Of a stretch of 64,000 bases of DNA, positions 24,981 through 34,860 are shown piece by piece. The notes beneath the pieces were generated by a model. It did no database searches and was not told the DNA's origin. It saw only the letters and a program-made list of their open reading frames with translations. A program made the translations under genes and the position numbers. This stretch comes from an uncultured Bacteroidales bacterium (GTDB lineage Bacteria; Bacteroidota; Bacteroidia; Bacteroidales; P3), in assembly GCA_900318665.1 (NCBI GenBank), contig ONLQ01000001.1, forward strand, positions 62,001 to 126,000, given 5' to 3'. Numbering within the stretch: the first letter of the stretch is position 1; every line of letters starts with the position of its first letter.

Positions 24981-26465
24981 CTATTCTAAAATCAGCACGG
25001 TGCCGTATTGCAGTCCGAGCGAGCCGTCAATATAGCGGCATCGCAGCAGGTAGGTATAGACCCCCTGCGGCAGTTCGTGGCCGTTGTGGCGGCCGTCCCA
25101 GCAGCACGAGGGGTCGGAAGTGTGAAAGACGAGCATGCCCGCTCGATTGTAGATGTAGAGGTTGTAGTACGACGCATCGACAAACCGCAGCGATGGGCAG
25201 AACTTGTTGTTGTCAATGCGCGAAGGCATTATGACGTTGGGGAATATCGCCCCGCGGGTCTCGGTAGATGGGAGCGTGGCCGTGCATGGTGCCGAGAGTT
25301 TCTGGCGTGTGCCGCAGCGGTCCATGACGCCCACGCGGTAGGTGTATTGTGAGGCTTGGAGCAGGTTGATATTGCGGTCCTCGTAGGTCAGCAGGCCGTT
25401 GGCGGAGGTGTAGGCTATGGTTGCTATGGCCTCGCTGTCGTTGCTGTCGGTGGCGCGGTAGAGGGTCAGGTGGTCGGGGTGAAAAGCGCTGTCTATCTCT
25501 ATTTCGAGCACTATGGCCGCTTTCTCCATGTCATAGCCGCACGAGCCTATGATGATGTAATGTGCCGAGTCGATGGCGTCGAAATCAATCACTTTGCTGT
25601 TGGAGCGGGCAAAGAGCGGCGCGTTGTTGCCCACGGCGGTAACGGTGGAGGTTATGACGGCAATGCTGTCGCCGGTGGTGATGTCCAACGTCAGCGGTTC
25701 TGTCGGGGCTATGGTGTCGTGCCGTAGGCTTTGCCCTATGCGGGTTTCTACCACATAGTAGGCCACGCCGCCACGCATATTCTGGTAGGCGTTCCAAGAG
25801 AGTGTGGCGGTACGGCTACACGGCGTGGTGGCGGCCCGTAGCACGAGGTTACCAAGATAGGGCGTCAGCGCGCTGGCGCGGAAACAACTGTCGAAAGCCA
25901 GTATTCGGTATAGGTTCTCGTCGTTGGCGGAGTGGTCGGCGCAGATGTAGGTGGTGTCCAGCCGTCCCCACACGGTGTCGTAGTCGGTACAGGGATTTCC
26001 GGCGCAGATATAGTAGCCCATGATGTCGGGGTCGGGCGACGGATGCCACGAAAGCACTATCTGCTGCGAGACCTCGTCAACGCTGGCGCAGTTGGCTTTA
26101 CAGGGTGAGGTAGGCGAGGGGTCGTCGAAACGTTCTCCTGCGGCTTCGCCCCATTCGGCAATGCTGTCTTTCAGGCAGTAGGCTATGCGGAACATCACCG
26201 TGTCGCCACACACCTGGCGGGGAATACAATAGTCAAAAACGGTGTCGGCAGTGGCACCTATTGAGTCGTATTCGTCAGCGGAAGGATAGCGTAGGAATAT
26301 CTTGTGAGTGGCCCCGGCATACGTTGTCGAGCGTTGCCACGACAGGCTGGCACACAGGTCATGTCCCACCACCGAAAGGCGTGGTACCACGCTGTCGTTC
26401 TGCTGGGCGGCTATTGGCGACAGTAGGCAAAGCAACAGCAATGCTAATAGACCTGTTTGTTTCAT
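24981..26465 (-). CDS. Secreted protein with fibronectin-like domains and a gliding-motility-type (T9SS type B) C-terminus
   Basis: 494 residues. Signal peptide ~1-20 ('LLALLLLCLLSPIAAQ'). Several FN3-like repeats follow ('LSWQRSTTYAGATH', 'LSWHPSPDPDIMGYY', 'LSWNAYQNMRGGVAYY'). The last ~90 residues match the gliding-motility-associated C-terminal domain: 'FPNVIMPSRIDNNKFCP', 'YNLYIYNRAGMLVFH', 'WDGRHNGHELPQGVYTYLLRCRY'. Such proteins are secreted by the type IX system. It stands at the head of the cluster with nadK. Specific role unknown. Confidence 0.88.
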   Translation of the reverse strand: MKQTGLLALLLLCLLSPIAAQQNDSVVPRLSVVGHDLCASLSWQRSTTYAGATHKIFLRYPSADEYDSIGATADTVFDYCIPRQVCGDTVMFRIAYCLKDSIAEWGEAAGERFDDPSPTSPCKANCASVDEVSQQIVLSWHPSPDPDIMGYYICAGNPCTDYDTVWGRLDTTYICADHSANDENLYRILAFDSCFRASALTPYLGNLVLRAATTPCSRTATLSWNAYQNMRGGVAYYVVETRIGQSLRHDTIAPTEPLTLDITTGDSIAVITSTVTAVGNNAPLFARSNSKVIDFDAIDSAHYIIIGSCGYDMEKAAIVLEIEIDSAFHPDHLTLYRATDSNDSEAIATIAYTSANGLLTYEDRNINLLQASQYTYRVGVMDRCGTRQKLSAPCTATLPSTETRGAIFPNVIMPSRIDNNKFCPSLRFVDASYYNLYIYNRAGMLVFHTSDPSCCWDGRHNGHELPQGVYTYLLRCRYIDGSLGLQYGTVLILE

Positions 26466-26617
26466 TCTGCATTGATATAACTTATTTCTATCAAATTTAT
26501 TGTGAAACAGATGTCTATGATAGCTATATTATTGTTTTTTTTCATGGCATTAAGAAAAACTTCGACAAAGGTTTTCAAATTTATGAAATGTTAAATCATT
26601 ATTTCTTTGCTTTTCTG

Positions 26618-26625
26618 TATTTTTG
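26618..26625 (+). promoter_or_regulatory. -7 box of the TolC export operon
   Basis: TATTTTTG, 24 bp before the ATG at 26650. No convincing -33 TTTG at 19-21 bp. Confidence 0.5.
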
Positions 26626-26649
26626 CAAATTCTTAAAAAGAGATTAGTC

Positions 26650-28104
26650 ATGCATAAAAACATAATAATAGCCGTTGCATGTATCGTTTTGGCGTTCTCG
26701 CTGCCTGCCATGTCGCAGCGGGTTTTAACGCTCGACGACTGCCATCGCCTTGCGTTGCAGAGCAACAAGACAATAAAGATTCTCGACGAGCAGAAGCAGA
26801 GTGCCGATGATTTGAGAAAAATGGCTTTGACGGAATTTTTTCCAAAACTATCGGCCAACGGACTCTACCATTGGAGCGAGAAAAACGTAGAACTGCTTAG
26901 CGAAAACCAGAAAGACCGCCTTTCGCACATGGGCGACGAGGCTTTGTCGTCAATGATGAACAACTTTTCTGCCGACCTGGTGACGCTGCTCGGCATACTG
27001 CCCAACGCGGTGAATATGGGCAACGCCGTGCGCACCGACCTCAACGGGCTGGGCCAGCAGATTGTAGAAGATTTCAATGTTGACACTCGCAATTTATTTA
27101 TCGGCGCGGTATCAATAACCCAGCCCATATATATGGGTGGCAAGATTAGGGAGGCCTACCGTATTGCAAAACTCAACAACGAACTTGCAGGGCTGCAATA
27201 CGACAAAGGCGAAGAGGAACTGCTGATAGGTGTTGACGAGGCCTACTGGCGCGTGGTGTCGCTCACCCACAAGGTTGAATTGGCCACGCAGTATTGTGCG
27301 CTGCTCGAAGAGTTGAGCCGCAATGTCGATGCCATGGTCGATGCCGAGGTTGCCACCGCTGCCGACCAGACCAAGGTGCGCGTGAAACTGAACGAGGCGC
27401 AGATGAGCCTCTCGAAGGCTACCAATGGCTTGTCGCTGTGCAAGATGCTGCTCTATCAGATGTGCGGCCTCAGCCTCGACAGCAACTATGTGGTGGTAGA
27501 GGATTCGTCAATGGTGCGCCATCAGGCCTATCCGAGCATCAATATGCAGGAGGTGTGGAACGGCCGTTCGGAGATTCGTATGTTGCAGATTGCCGAAGAT
27601 ATAGCCCATTCGGGCGTGCGTCTGGCGGCATCGGGCTTTCAGCCCCATGTGGGCCTTACAGGGTCATACATGATAAGCAATCCCAGTTTCTATAATGGCA
27701 TCAGCAACACCACCGACGGCATGTTCGCCGTTGGCGTGGTGGCACACATACCTCTATGCCATCCCGACAATTTCTATGCGGTGCGTGTGGCAAAGCACAA
27801 GCGCAACCAGGCGGTGCTGCAGTTGGAAGAGGCCAAGGAGAAAATAGAACTGCAGGTGAACAAACTGAACTACGAACTCGAAGTCGCCAATAAGAAACTT
27901 GTGCAGGCCGAGAGCAACCTCTCTAATGCCGAGGAAAATCTGAAACTTGCAAGAGAGTCGTTTGACGCAGGCATCATAAGCAGCAACGACCTGATGGCGG
28001 CACAGACAGCATGGATGAAGGCCAAGAGCGAGGTGGTGGATGCCGAGGTGGAGATACGCATGGGCTACCGCAACCTGCAGCACGCCATGGGAGTGAAAAA
28101 TTGA
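26650..28104 (+). CDS. TolC-family outer-membrane efflux protein
   Basis: 484 residues from the ATG at 26650; nine residues open upstream lack signal features. The signal peptide ends 'LPAMSQ'. The OEP pattern is present twice: 'LTLDDCHRLALQSNKTIKIL' near the N-terminus, long alternating helices, 'ITQPIYMGGKIREAYRIAKL' and a C-terminal coiled coil 'LVQAESNLSNAEENLKLARESFDAGIISSNDLMAAQTAW'. It forms the trimeric outer-membrane channel of a tripartite exporter with the HlyD and permease genes downstream. Confidence 0.94.
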   Translation: MHKNIIIAVACIVLAFSLPAMSQRVLTLDDCHRLALQSNKTIKILDEQKQSADDLRKMALTEFFPKLSANGLYHWSEKNVELLSENQKDRLSHMGDEALSSMMNNFSADLVTLLGILPNAVNMGNAVRTDLNGLGQQIVEDFNVDTRNLFIGAVSITQPIYMGGKIREAYRIAKLNNELAGLQYDKGEEELLIGVDEAYWRVVSLTHKVELATQYCALLEELSRNVDAMVDAEVATAADQTKVRVKLNEAQMSLSKATNGLSLCKMLLYQMCGLSLDSNYVVVEDSSMVRHQAYPSINMQEVWNGRSEIRMLQIAEDIAHSGVRLAASGFQPHVGLTGSYMISNPSFYNGISNTTDGMFAVGVVAHIPLCHPDNFYAVRVAKHKRNQAVLQLEEAKEKIELQVNKLNYELEVANKKLVQAESNLSNAEENLKLARESFDAGIISSNDLMAAQTAWMKAKSEVVDAEVEIRMGYRNLQHAMGVKN

Positions 28105-28212
28105 ATTTAAGCATAAAAATCTGTAATCAAACGACCACGTTCTAATCACAGATAACCGCTTTTAGGTCACTGATTACAATTCACAAATCACCGATTTCAA
28201 ATCTAATAATCA

Positions 28213-29208
28213 ATGGATACAAGTATTGAAAAAAGAAACAAGCGAAGCACGTTGGTGGGTCTTGCCGTCGTGATAGTGCTGGTTGCCACTCTTGTCATTA
28301 TAGGCCAGGTGCTGTTGCGCCCCGAGCCGGAGACAATCATGGGCGAGGTGTCGGCCACCGAATACCGTGTCTCGAACAAGGTTCCAGGCCGTATTGCCGA
28401 AATCTATGTTGAAGAGGGCCAGCAGGTGCGCGAGGGTGACACCCTGGCATATATAAGCAGTCCCGAGGTCGATGCCAAGATGGAGCAGGCCAAGGCCGCA
28501 CGTGCTGCCGCCACGGCACAGAGCAAGAAAGCCAAGAACGGCGCTCGCCAGCAGCAGATTGATGCCGCCTACGAGATGTGGCAGAAAGCGCTGGTTGGTG
28601 TCGATGTCGCCAAGAAGAGTTACGACCGTGTGCATCAACTCTACGAGAAAAAAGTTATCCCTGCACAGAAACACGACGAGGTTGAGGCTCAGTATCGTGC
28701 TGCCGTAGCCACCGCCAATGCCGCCAAGACGCAGTACGACCTGGCTCTCGAAGGCGCGCAGGCCGAGGACAAGGCTGCTGCCGAGGCTCTTGTGGCAAAG
28801 GCCGATGGCGCGATACAGGAGGTCACTTCCTACCAGGAGTCGCGTTTCCTTCTGGCGCCGAGCGATGGCGAAGTGGTGGAGATATATGCCAAGCACAGCG
28901 ACCTGATAGGCACGGGCGGCCCGGTGATGAGCATTGTCGATATGAATGACGTGTGGTTCAGTTTCAGCATCCGCGAGGACTTGCTGCGCAACCTGCAGGT
29001 GGGACAGGTGGTTGATATTAATGTCCCGGCCCTTGGCGAGCAGACCTACAAAGGCAAGATTACCTATATGCGCGCTATGGCAAGTTACGCCACATGGCGC
29101 GCCACCAAAGTCAACGGACAGTATGACGTCAGGAGTTTCGATGTCAAGGTGGTGCCTACCGAGACCATCGAGGGTCTGCGTCAGGGCATGACGGCTATTC
29201 TTAAATAA
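28213..29208 (+). CDS. HlyD-family membrane-fusion (periplasmic adaptor) protein
   Basis: 331 residues. One N-terminal membrane segment (~12-35), a lipoyl-like half ('NKVPGRIAEIYVEEGQQVREGDTLAYI'), an Ala-rich alpha-hairpin of ~130 residues, then the second lipoyl half ('SRFLLAPSDGEVVEIYAKHSDLIGTGGPVM') and a beta barrel. It bridges the inner-membrane permeases and TolC. A 108-bp gap with loosely repeated ATCAC motifs separates it from the TolC gene. Confidence 0.94.
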   Translation: MDTSIEKRNKRSTLVGLAVVIVLVATLVIIGQVLLRPEPETIMGEVSATEYRVSNKVPGRIAEIYVEEGQQVREGDTLAYISSPEVDAKMEQAKAARAAATAQSKKAKNGARQQQIDAAYEMWQKALVGVDVAKKSYDRVHQLYEKKVIPAQKHDEVEAQYRAAVATANAAKTQYDLALEGAQAEDKAAAEALVAKADGAIQEVTSYQESRFLLAPSDGEVVEIYAKHSDLIGTGGPVMSIVDMNDVWFSFSIREDLLRNLQVGQVVDINVPALGEQTYKGKITYMRAMASYATWRATKVNGQYDVRSFDVKVVPTETIEGLRQGMTAILK

Positions 29209-29283
29209 GTCTTACGGGGCAGTATAACGGTCTGATAATGACCTACTGCAAGGGAGAGAACATTTCGTAACAGCAAACGCCTT

Positions 29284-30513
29284 ATGTCGTCAGCCTTAAA
29301 GCAAACATTCTACAACTATTTGCGCTCGGCTCAACGTGAGTTGCGAATGATAGTGTACCATCCTCGCTATTTCATTCTGCTCACGCTCGGCATTGTGTTC
29401 AGTTATGTCTTCTTTTTGACACTGATGAGCGAGGGCCAGCCGCAGAAACTGCCTATCGCCGTGGTTGACCAGGACGGTAGTTACTTGTCGCGTAGGCTGT
29501 GCCACGAACTCGCTGCCACGCAGGGCGTTGAGGTGGTGGCGGTTTACGACAATCACCTGCTGGCTCGCGACGCCATGCAGCGCCAACGCATCTACGCTTT
29601 TCTCGAAATACCCAAGGGCACCTACAATCAGGTGCTAAGTTTCCGCAGGCCTACCATCACAATCTACACCAACAACGCCTATCTGCTGGGTGGCTCGTTT
29701 TCCTACAAGAGCCTTGCCACCATGACTAAACTCGCATCGGGAGCGGTGCAGCGCGAAGTGTTGCGCAAGAAAGGCTACAACGAGAAAACCATTGCAGGCC
29801 TCATTCAGCCCATAGAACTCGACACCCATCCCATTGCCAATCCAACGGTAAACTATCAGCCCTATATTCTCACCACTATCCTGCCAGGCATCATAGGCCT
29901 TATGGTGCTCATGCTCACCATTATGCAACTCCATTCGTGGCTTAGTTCGCCCTACGAGCGTCTGCTTGTGAGCCGTGGCGACCTGCTGGCGTGCATCTGG
30001 GGGCAGTTGCTGCCCTACACGGTGTGGTATGGCATGCTGGGCATCATCGGCAATTTCGTGCTCTTCGGCTTCTGCCATTACACGCTCTATGGCAGTTTTC
30101 TGACGCTCTCGGTGGCGTTCATTCTTTTCATTCTTGCATTGCAATCTATGGGCATACTGCTTGTGGGCCTCATTCCGGAAATGCACATGTCCATCTGCAT
30201 CGGCGCTATCTATGGCACTCTGTCGTTCACCCTGTCGGGTTTCTCCTATCCTGCCAGCAGTATGCCTGGCGGAATGCAGGTGTTCGGCTATATCTTCCCG
30301 TTGCGCCACTACTATCTTTCATATGTGAACATCGCCCTCTACGACGGCACGCCACAGCAGATATTGTTCCATTTAGCCGTGCTGCTGCTTTTCATGGTTG
30401 CCAGTTATGTGGGCATACTGCTCATAAACAGACGTCTGCATTACGAGGGACGATGGGAGCAGTTCAGAACGCTACACGAAATAAAACTTGCTAAACAAGG
30501 CTCGGCACAATGA
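29284..30513 (+). CDS. ABC-2-type permease, export operon subunit 1
   Basis: 409 residues. One N-terminal membrane helix ('YFILLTLGIVFSYVFFLTLM'), a periplasmic domain ('LPIAVVDQDGSYLSRRLCHEL') and five further hydrophobic segments after ~200. This is the YhhJ/YbhR-like ABC-2 pattern. Its last four bases overlap the start of the next permease. No ATP-binding protein is encoded in this operon. Confidence 0.92.
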   Translation: MSSALKQTFYNYLRSAQRELRMIVYHPRYFILLTLGIVFSYVFFLTLMSEGQPQKLPIAVVDQDGSYLSRRLCHELAATQGVEVVAVYDNHLLARDAMQRQRIYAFLEIPKGTYNQVLSFRRPTITIYTNNAYLLGGSFSYKSLATMTKLASGAVQREVLRKKGYNEKTIAGLIQPIELDTHPIANPTVNYQPYILTTILPGIIGLMVLMLTIMQLHSWLSSPYERLLVSRGDLLACIWGQLLPYTVWYGMLGIIGNFVLFGFCHYTLYGSFLTLSVAFILFILALQSMGILLVGLIPEMHMSICIGAIYGTLSFTLSGFSYPASSMPGGMQVFGYIFPLRHYYLSYVNIALYDGTPQQILFHLAVLLLFMVASYVGILLINRRLHYEGRWEQFRTLHEIKLAKQGSAQ

Positions 30514-31724
30514 ACAACCTATACAGCAACATAAAGGACATTTGGGATGTGGCGGGTCTTGAACTCAGCCGCATATTCCACGATGGAGGCGTGGTGCTGC
30601 TCTTCTTTGTCGCCACGTTGCTCTATCCGCTCATTTTCGGTTTTGTGTATAAGAACGAGTGCGTGCGCGAACTGCCGTTGGCAGTGGTTGACGACTCGCA
30701 GAGCGTGGAAAGCCGTCGCTTTGCCAAGAAATTAGACGCCACGCCAGAGGTTGTGGTGACCTACGAGTGCAACAATGTAGAGGAAGCCCGCAATCTTATG
30801 CAGCAGCGCCGTGTCAACGGCATTGTCTATTTCCCCAAGGACTATGGCACCAATGTGGCTAATATGAATACGGCGCGCGCCTGCCTTTTCTGCGACATGA
30901 GCAGTTTTCTCTACTATCGTAGTGTCCTGTCGAGTGCCAGCGCGGTGCTTGTTGACGAGATGCAGTTCATCGAGTCCGAACGTTACGCGCAGGCTGGTAT
31001 GACGGGCGAGAGCGCCAGTCAGATGATACAGCCCATACGGGTGGAAGACGTGAAACTCTATGTCCCCAATGGCGGTTTTACGAGTTTCCTTGTGCCAGCG
31101 TTGTTGGTCTTGGTGCTGCAGCAGACAATGTTCCTCGGAATGTGTGTGCTCTATGGCACGTCGCGCCAGAAACGATTGGTGCAGAAATCCATTCCGGCGC
31201 GTCTCCGCAGCCAGGGACTGCTGTTCCGTGTGACTTTCGGCCGCGCCATGGCCTATCTGCTCATCTATTTCCCGATGGCCTTAATCAACCTCTTCTTGCT
31301 TACGCGCCTCTTCGACCTGCCGCACATTGGCAATCCCATAGCTATTATCCTGTTCATAGTTCCGTTCTTGCTGGCGGCAATATTCTTCTGTATGACGGTG
31401 TGCAGTTTTGTGCGCAACCGCGATGCAGGCATCGTGGTGTTCATCTTCTTCAGCGTCATCCTTATCTTCATATCGGGTGCTATTTGGCCACAGAGCAATA
31501 TGCCCAAGTTCTGGCTCTATTTCTCTTATATTTTCCCTTCGACCCACGGCATACAGGGGTTCATTCGCATCAACTCCATGGGCGCCACCCTCTCGCAGGT
31601 AAAATTCGAATATATGATGCTTTGGGTGCAGACCGTGGTCTATTTCTTCACGGCTTCTGGCGCGCTCCACATACTGCTGCGGTTCCGCATAGGCCATCAG
31701 AAGATAAGCAGCGAGACGGTGTAG
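30510..31724 (+). CDS. ABC-2-type permease, export operon subunit 2
   Basis: 404 residues, paralogous to the preceding permease with the same topology ('DGGVVLLFFVATLLYPLIFGFVY', 'LPLAVVDDSQSVESRRFAKKL', several C-terminal membrane helices, 'IFFSVILIFISGAIWPQSNMP'). The two probably form a heterodimer that passes substrate to the HlyD-TolC conduit. Energy coupling must come from an ATPase encoded elsewhere, or transport is not ABC-driven. An AT-rich perfect inverted repeat follows at 31796-31843. Confidence 0.92.
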   Translation: MNNLYSNIKDIWDVAGLELSRIFHDGGVVLLFFVATLLYPLIFGFVYKNECVRELPLAVVDDSQSVESRRFAKKLDATPEVVVTYECNNVEEARNLMQQRRVNGIVYFPKDYGTNVANMNTARACLFCDMSSFLYYRSVLSSASAVLVDEMQFIESERYAQAGMTGESASQMIQPIRVEDVKLYVPNGGFTSFLVPALLVLVLQQTMFLGMCVLYGTSRQKRLVQKSIPARLRSQGLLFRVTFGRAMAYLLIYFPMALINLFLLTRLFDLPHIGNPIAIILFIVPFLLAAIFFCMTVCSFVRNRDAGIVVFIFFSVILIFISGAIWPQSNMPKFWLYFSYIFPSTHGIQGFIRINSMGATLSQVKFEYMMLWVQTVVYFFTASGALHILLRFRIGHQKISSETV

Positions 31725-31795
31725 CCCCTCATTGAGGTGTGGCGGGCCTCCGAACACTAAATTTTCACGCAAAATCACGTTACATTCTTAACTCT

Positions 31796-31843
31796 AATTA
31801 CCACGAATTATCAAAGAATGACTATAAATAATTCGTGGTAATT
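31796..31843. terminator. 16-bp perfect inverted repeat, probable terminator of the export operon
   Basis: AATTACCACGAATTAT (31796-31811) and its exact reverse complement (31828-31843) flank a 16-nt loop, followed by TTTATCTTTT. It sits 72 bp after the permease stop and 24 bp before the -7 box of the next gene, so an operator role is possible too. Confidence 0.7.
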
Positions 31844-31866
31844 TTATCTTTTAAGAAAAATGTTTA

Positions 31867-31874
31867 TAATTTTG
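31867..31874 (+). promoter_or_regulatory. -7 box of the BatA-domain gene
   Basis: TAATTTTG fits TAnnTTTG, 46 bp before the ATG. The -33 region is T-rich (TTTTA) rather than a clear TTTG. Confidence 0.5.
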
Positions 31875-31919
31875 CACGCTCTTATAATTCTGAAATATTA
31901 GCAAATTCAAGAATAAAAA

Positions 31920-33971
31920 ATGTTTTTTGCCAATCCGCTTTTTCTTATAGGTCTCGTGGCTGTGGGCATCCCCATCGCTGTCCACCTGTTCAGTTTCCGT
32001 CGCTATAAGAAGGTCTATTTCAGCAACGTTGACCGCATTGCCGACTTGCGCGACGAAACTCGTCGCTCGTCGCGTGTGCGCCAGTTGCTTCTGCTGGCGG
32101 CTCGCATACTTGCCATAGTCTTTCTCGTGCTGGCCTTTGCACAGCCCACTCGCCCACTGCGAGAGGGGCAGATGCAGGCAGGCAGCACGGCGGTGAGCAT
32201 CTATATCGACAACTCGTTCAGCATGCAGAACACCGATGGCGAGGGACCGCTGCTGCAGCGTGCCATACAGCGTGCTCGCGAGGCAGCAGGCGCCTATCGT
32301 CCGTCCGACCGCTTCCAACTGCTTACCAACAGTATGGAAGGCAGCCAGTTCCGCTGGCTCAGCCGCGACGAGTTCATTGCCGCGCTCGACGATGTTGATG
32401 TCTCGCCGCGTTCGGTGATGATTTCCGACGTGGTGCAACGCCAAAACGATTTCCTGCGTCAGACCTCTGCCGCCAATCGCCATGCTTACATCATTTCCGA
32501 TATGCAGCAGAGTACCACCGACCTCGACAATCTGCCTGCCGACAGCGTGGTGAGCACAACCTTTGTGCCTATTAAAGCCGCGCAAATCAACAACGTCTAT
32601 ATCGACACCGTGATACTCAGTGCGCCAGCCTATCATCGTGGCGCAGTCATAACGCTTACGGCATCAATTCGCAATGGTGGCGATGTGGCGGTGGAAAAAG
32701 CGCCCGTAGGACTTTATGTCGATGGCCGCCAGCGTGCCTTGGCATCTATCGATTTGCCTGCTGGCGGCGTGGAGGTGGTTCCGCTGCGGTTTGTGGCGGA
32801 AAGCGAAGGCGTGGCCGACTGCTATGTGGAGACTACCGACTATCCGCTGACGTTCGACGACCGTATGTATTTCTCGGTCAATATTGCCTCCCGCATCCGT
32901 GTCCTTGCCATTGGCGAGGAGAACGCCTATCTGCGTAAACTGTTTGAGCACGACTCTGTTATAGAGTACCGCCATATTGCCGAGCGCAATATTGATTTTT
33001 CGGCTTTCGCTTCCAACGATTTTATAGTCCTAAACGAGGTCTCCTCCATAGGGTCGGGATTGGCGCAGGCGCTGACAGCCTATATGGAGGCTGGCGGCGT
33101 GGTGCTGCTGATTCCGCCAGCATCTGCCAACGACACCTACAACGCGTTCCTCGCCCAGCACCATGCTCCGCTATTGCAGAACAGCGTGCATAATGTAAAT
33201 AGGACTTTGACCGTCAATCTCTCTGCCACGCTCTACCAGGGTGTGTTTGATGGCCGCAACACCGACATGGAGCATCCAACGTTCAATGCCGGTTATCTGC
33301 CTACGGTGGGAGCCTCCACTATCCACGAGACTATTATCGACAACGATGGCTTCGACTACCTCTCGTCAACGTCGTGTGGCGCAGGACGGCTATATCTGGT
33401 GGCCGCGCCTTTGCGTCAGGAGTGTTGCAACATAATGCAGCAGGCTCTCTTTGTGCCGACGTTTTTCAATATGGCACTGTTCAGCCGTCCGCAACAGAGG
33501 TGCTGCTATCCGCTGGGCTATACCGACCCAATATTGGTCAACCCGTCGCTCGTGACAGACCAAGGACAACTGCGCATTGCTGCCGCATCGGGTGACTACG
33601 AGGCCATTCCCGACCTGCGTATGCTTGGTGGCCGTGCGGCCGTCATGCTACACGGCGAACCATCGCTGCCAGGCAACTACCATCTGCGTTCTGCCTCTTC
33701 CGCATTGCAGGAGGGTCTGTCGTTCAACTATTCGCGACGCGAGTCGGAGATGAGTTTCCTCTCGCGCTCCGCCATAGAGCAGCGGTTGAACCAGCAGGAC
33801 AGAGGCAACTACGCCGTGGTGCGCAGTGGCGAAAAGTCGATAGAACAGTATGTGCGTCAGATGTCGGAGGGGCGTCCTCTCTGGCGTTGGTGTGTGGTCT
33901 TGGCCCTGCTTATGCTTCTCGCCGAAATTGCCATAGTGCGCTGGCCGCAGGGTAAAGCGTTGAAGAAATAA
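31920..33971 (+). CDS. BatA (aerotolerance N-terminal) domain membrane protein
   Basis: 683 residues. The N-terminus is the BatA domain: 'FANPLFLIGLVAVGIPIAVHLFSFRRYKKVYFSNV' then a second membrane helix ('ARILAIVFLVLAFAQP'). A VWA-like part follows ('VSIYIDNSFSMQN'), then CARDB/Ig-like and 'GEENAYLRKLFEHDSVI' regions, and a last membrane helix at ~660. Such large BatA-like proteins are widespread in Bacteroidota; stress tolerance is the historical label and the mechanism is not established. Confidence 0.88.
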   Translation: MFFANPLFLIGLVAVGIPIAVHLFSFRRYKKVYFSNVDRIADLRDETRRSSRVRQLLLLAARILAIVFLVLAFAQPTRPLREGQMQAGSTAVSIYIDNSFSMQNTDGEGPLLQRAIQRAREAAGAYRPSDRFQLLTNSMEGSQFRWLSRDEFIAALDDVDVSPRSVMISDVVQRQNDFLRQTSAANRHAYIISDMQQSTTDLDNLPADSVVSTTFVPIKAAQINNVYIDTVILSAPAYHRGAVITLTASIRNGGDVAVEKAPVGLYVDGRQRALASIDLPAGGVEVVPLRFVAESEGVADCYVETTDYPLTFDDRMYFSVNIASRIRVLAIGEENAYLRKLFEHDSVIEYRHIAERNIDFSAFASNDFIVLNEVSSIGSGLAQALTAYMEAGGVVLLIPPASANDTYNAFLAQHHAPLLQNSVHNVNRTLTVNLSATLYQGVFDGRNTDMEHPTFNAGYLPTVGASTIHETIIDNDGFDYLSSTSCGAGRLYLVAAPLRQECCNIMQQALFVPTFFNMALFSRPQQRCCYPLGYTDPILVNPSLVTDQGQLRIAAASGDYEAIPDLRMLGGRAAVMLHGEPSLPGNYHLRSASSALQEGLSFNYSRRESEMSFLSRSAIEQRLNQQDRGNYAVVRSGEKSIEQYVRQMSEGRPLWRWCVVLALLMLLAEIAIVRWPQGKALKK

Positions 33972-34065
33972 CGGCTTTTATGATGAGTTAGAAGACTGTC
34001 GGAAACACGCGACATCTTTTTCTTGACAATTCGTGTTAGAGTGTAATTTTCCAATCCTTTAAGTG

Positions 34066-34776
34066 ATGCTTGAAATACAACATATATCAAAGTCGTATGG
34101 CGATTTCCGCGCGCTCAACGACATCAATTTCACCGTTCGTCGCGGCTCCATATTCGGTCTCCTTGGCCCCAATGGGGCAGGGAAGAGCACGCTTATTCGC
34201 ATCATCAACCGCCTCAGTCTGCCCGATGAGGGACACGTGCTTTTCGACGGCCACGAAATGACCGACGCCGATGTGCGCCGTGTGGGCTATCTGCCCGAAG
34301 AACGAGGCCTTTACAAGAAAATGAAAGTCGGCGAGCAGGCCATATATCTAGCAAGGCTCAAAGGGCTGTCGCGCGAGGAGGCCACTATGCAACTGCGCTC
34401 GTGGTTTGAGCGTTTCGACATTGCTGACTGGTGGAACCGTCCCGTGGAACAACTGTCAAAAGGTATGCAGCAGAAAGTGCAGTTTATTGTAACCGTGCTT
34501 CATCGTCCGTCGTTGCTCATCTTCGACGAGCCGTTTAGCGGCTTCGACCCAGTCAATGCCAACCTGCTGAAAACAGAGATACTGCGCTTGCGTGAAGAGG
34601 GTGCCACGGTCATATTCTCCACCCACAATATGTCCTCGGTCGAGGAACTTTGCGATGATATTGCCCTCATCAACACCTCGCGTGTGGTGCTTCAGGGAGC
34701 GCTTCCCGATGTCAGAGCAGAACATCCTGGAATGAACCTCAACGAAATATTTATCAAGACAGTAGGTGGCGCATAA
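34066..34776 (+). CDS. ABC transporter ATP-binding protein (NatA-like)
   Basis: 236 residues from the ATG at 34066. Walker A 'GLLGPNGAGKSTLIR', a Q-loop-like 'GYLPEERGLYKKMKVGEQ', signature 'QLSKGMQQKVQFIVTVLH' and Walker B 'LLIFDEPFSGFDPVN', then 'FSTHNM'. With the next gene it resembles NatAB-type exporters. The 'PEERGLY' motif is typical of the NatA/DUF4162 group. Confidence 0.94.
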   Translation: MLEIQHISKSYGDFRALNDINFTVRRGSIFGLLGPNGAGKSTLIRIINRLSLPDEGHVLFDGHEMTDADVRRVGYLPEERGLYKKMKVGEQAIYLARLKGLSREEATMQLRSWFERFDIADWWNRPVEQLSKGMQQKVQFIVTVLHRPSLLIFDEPFSGFDPVNANLLKTEILRLREEGATVIFSTHNMSSVEELCDDIALINTSRVVLQGALPDVRAEHPGMNLNEIFIKTVGGA

Positions 34777-34860
34777 ATTAGGCGTTTTCTTATCACACGA
34801 GAATATCATTTCCGTTAGAAAATTGACCATTTGCTTGTTTAATTTGCCAATAATAAAACC

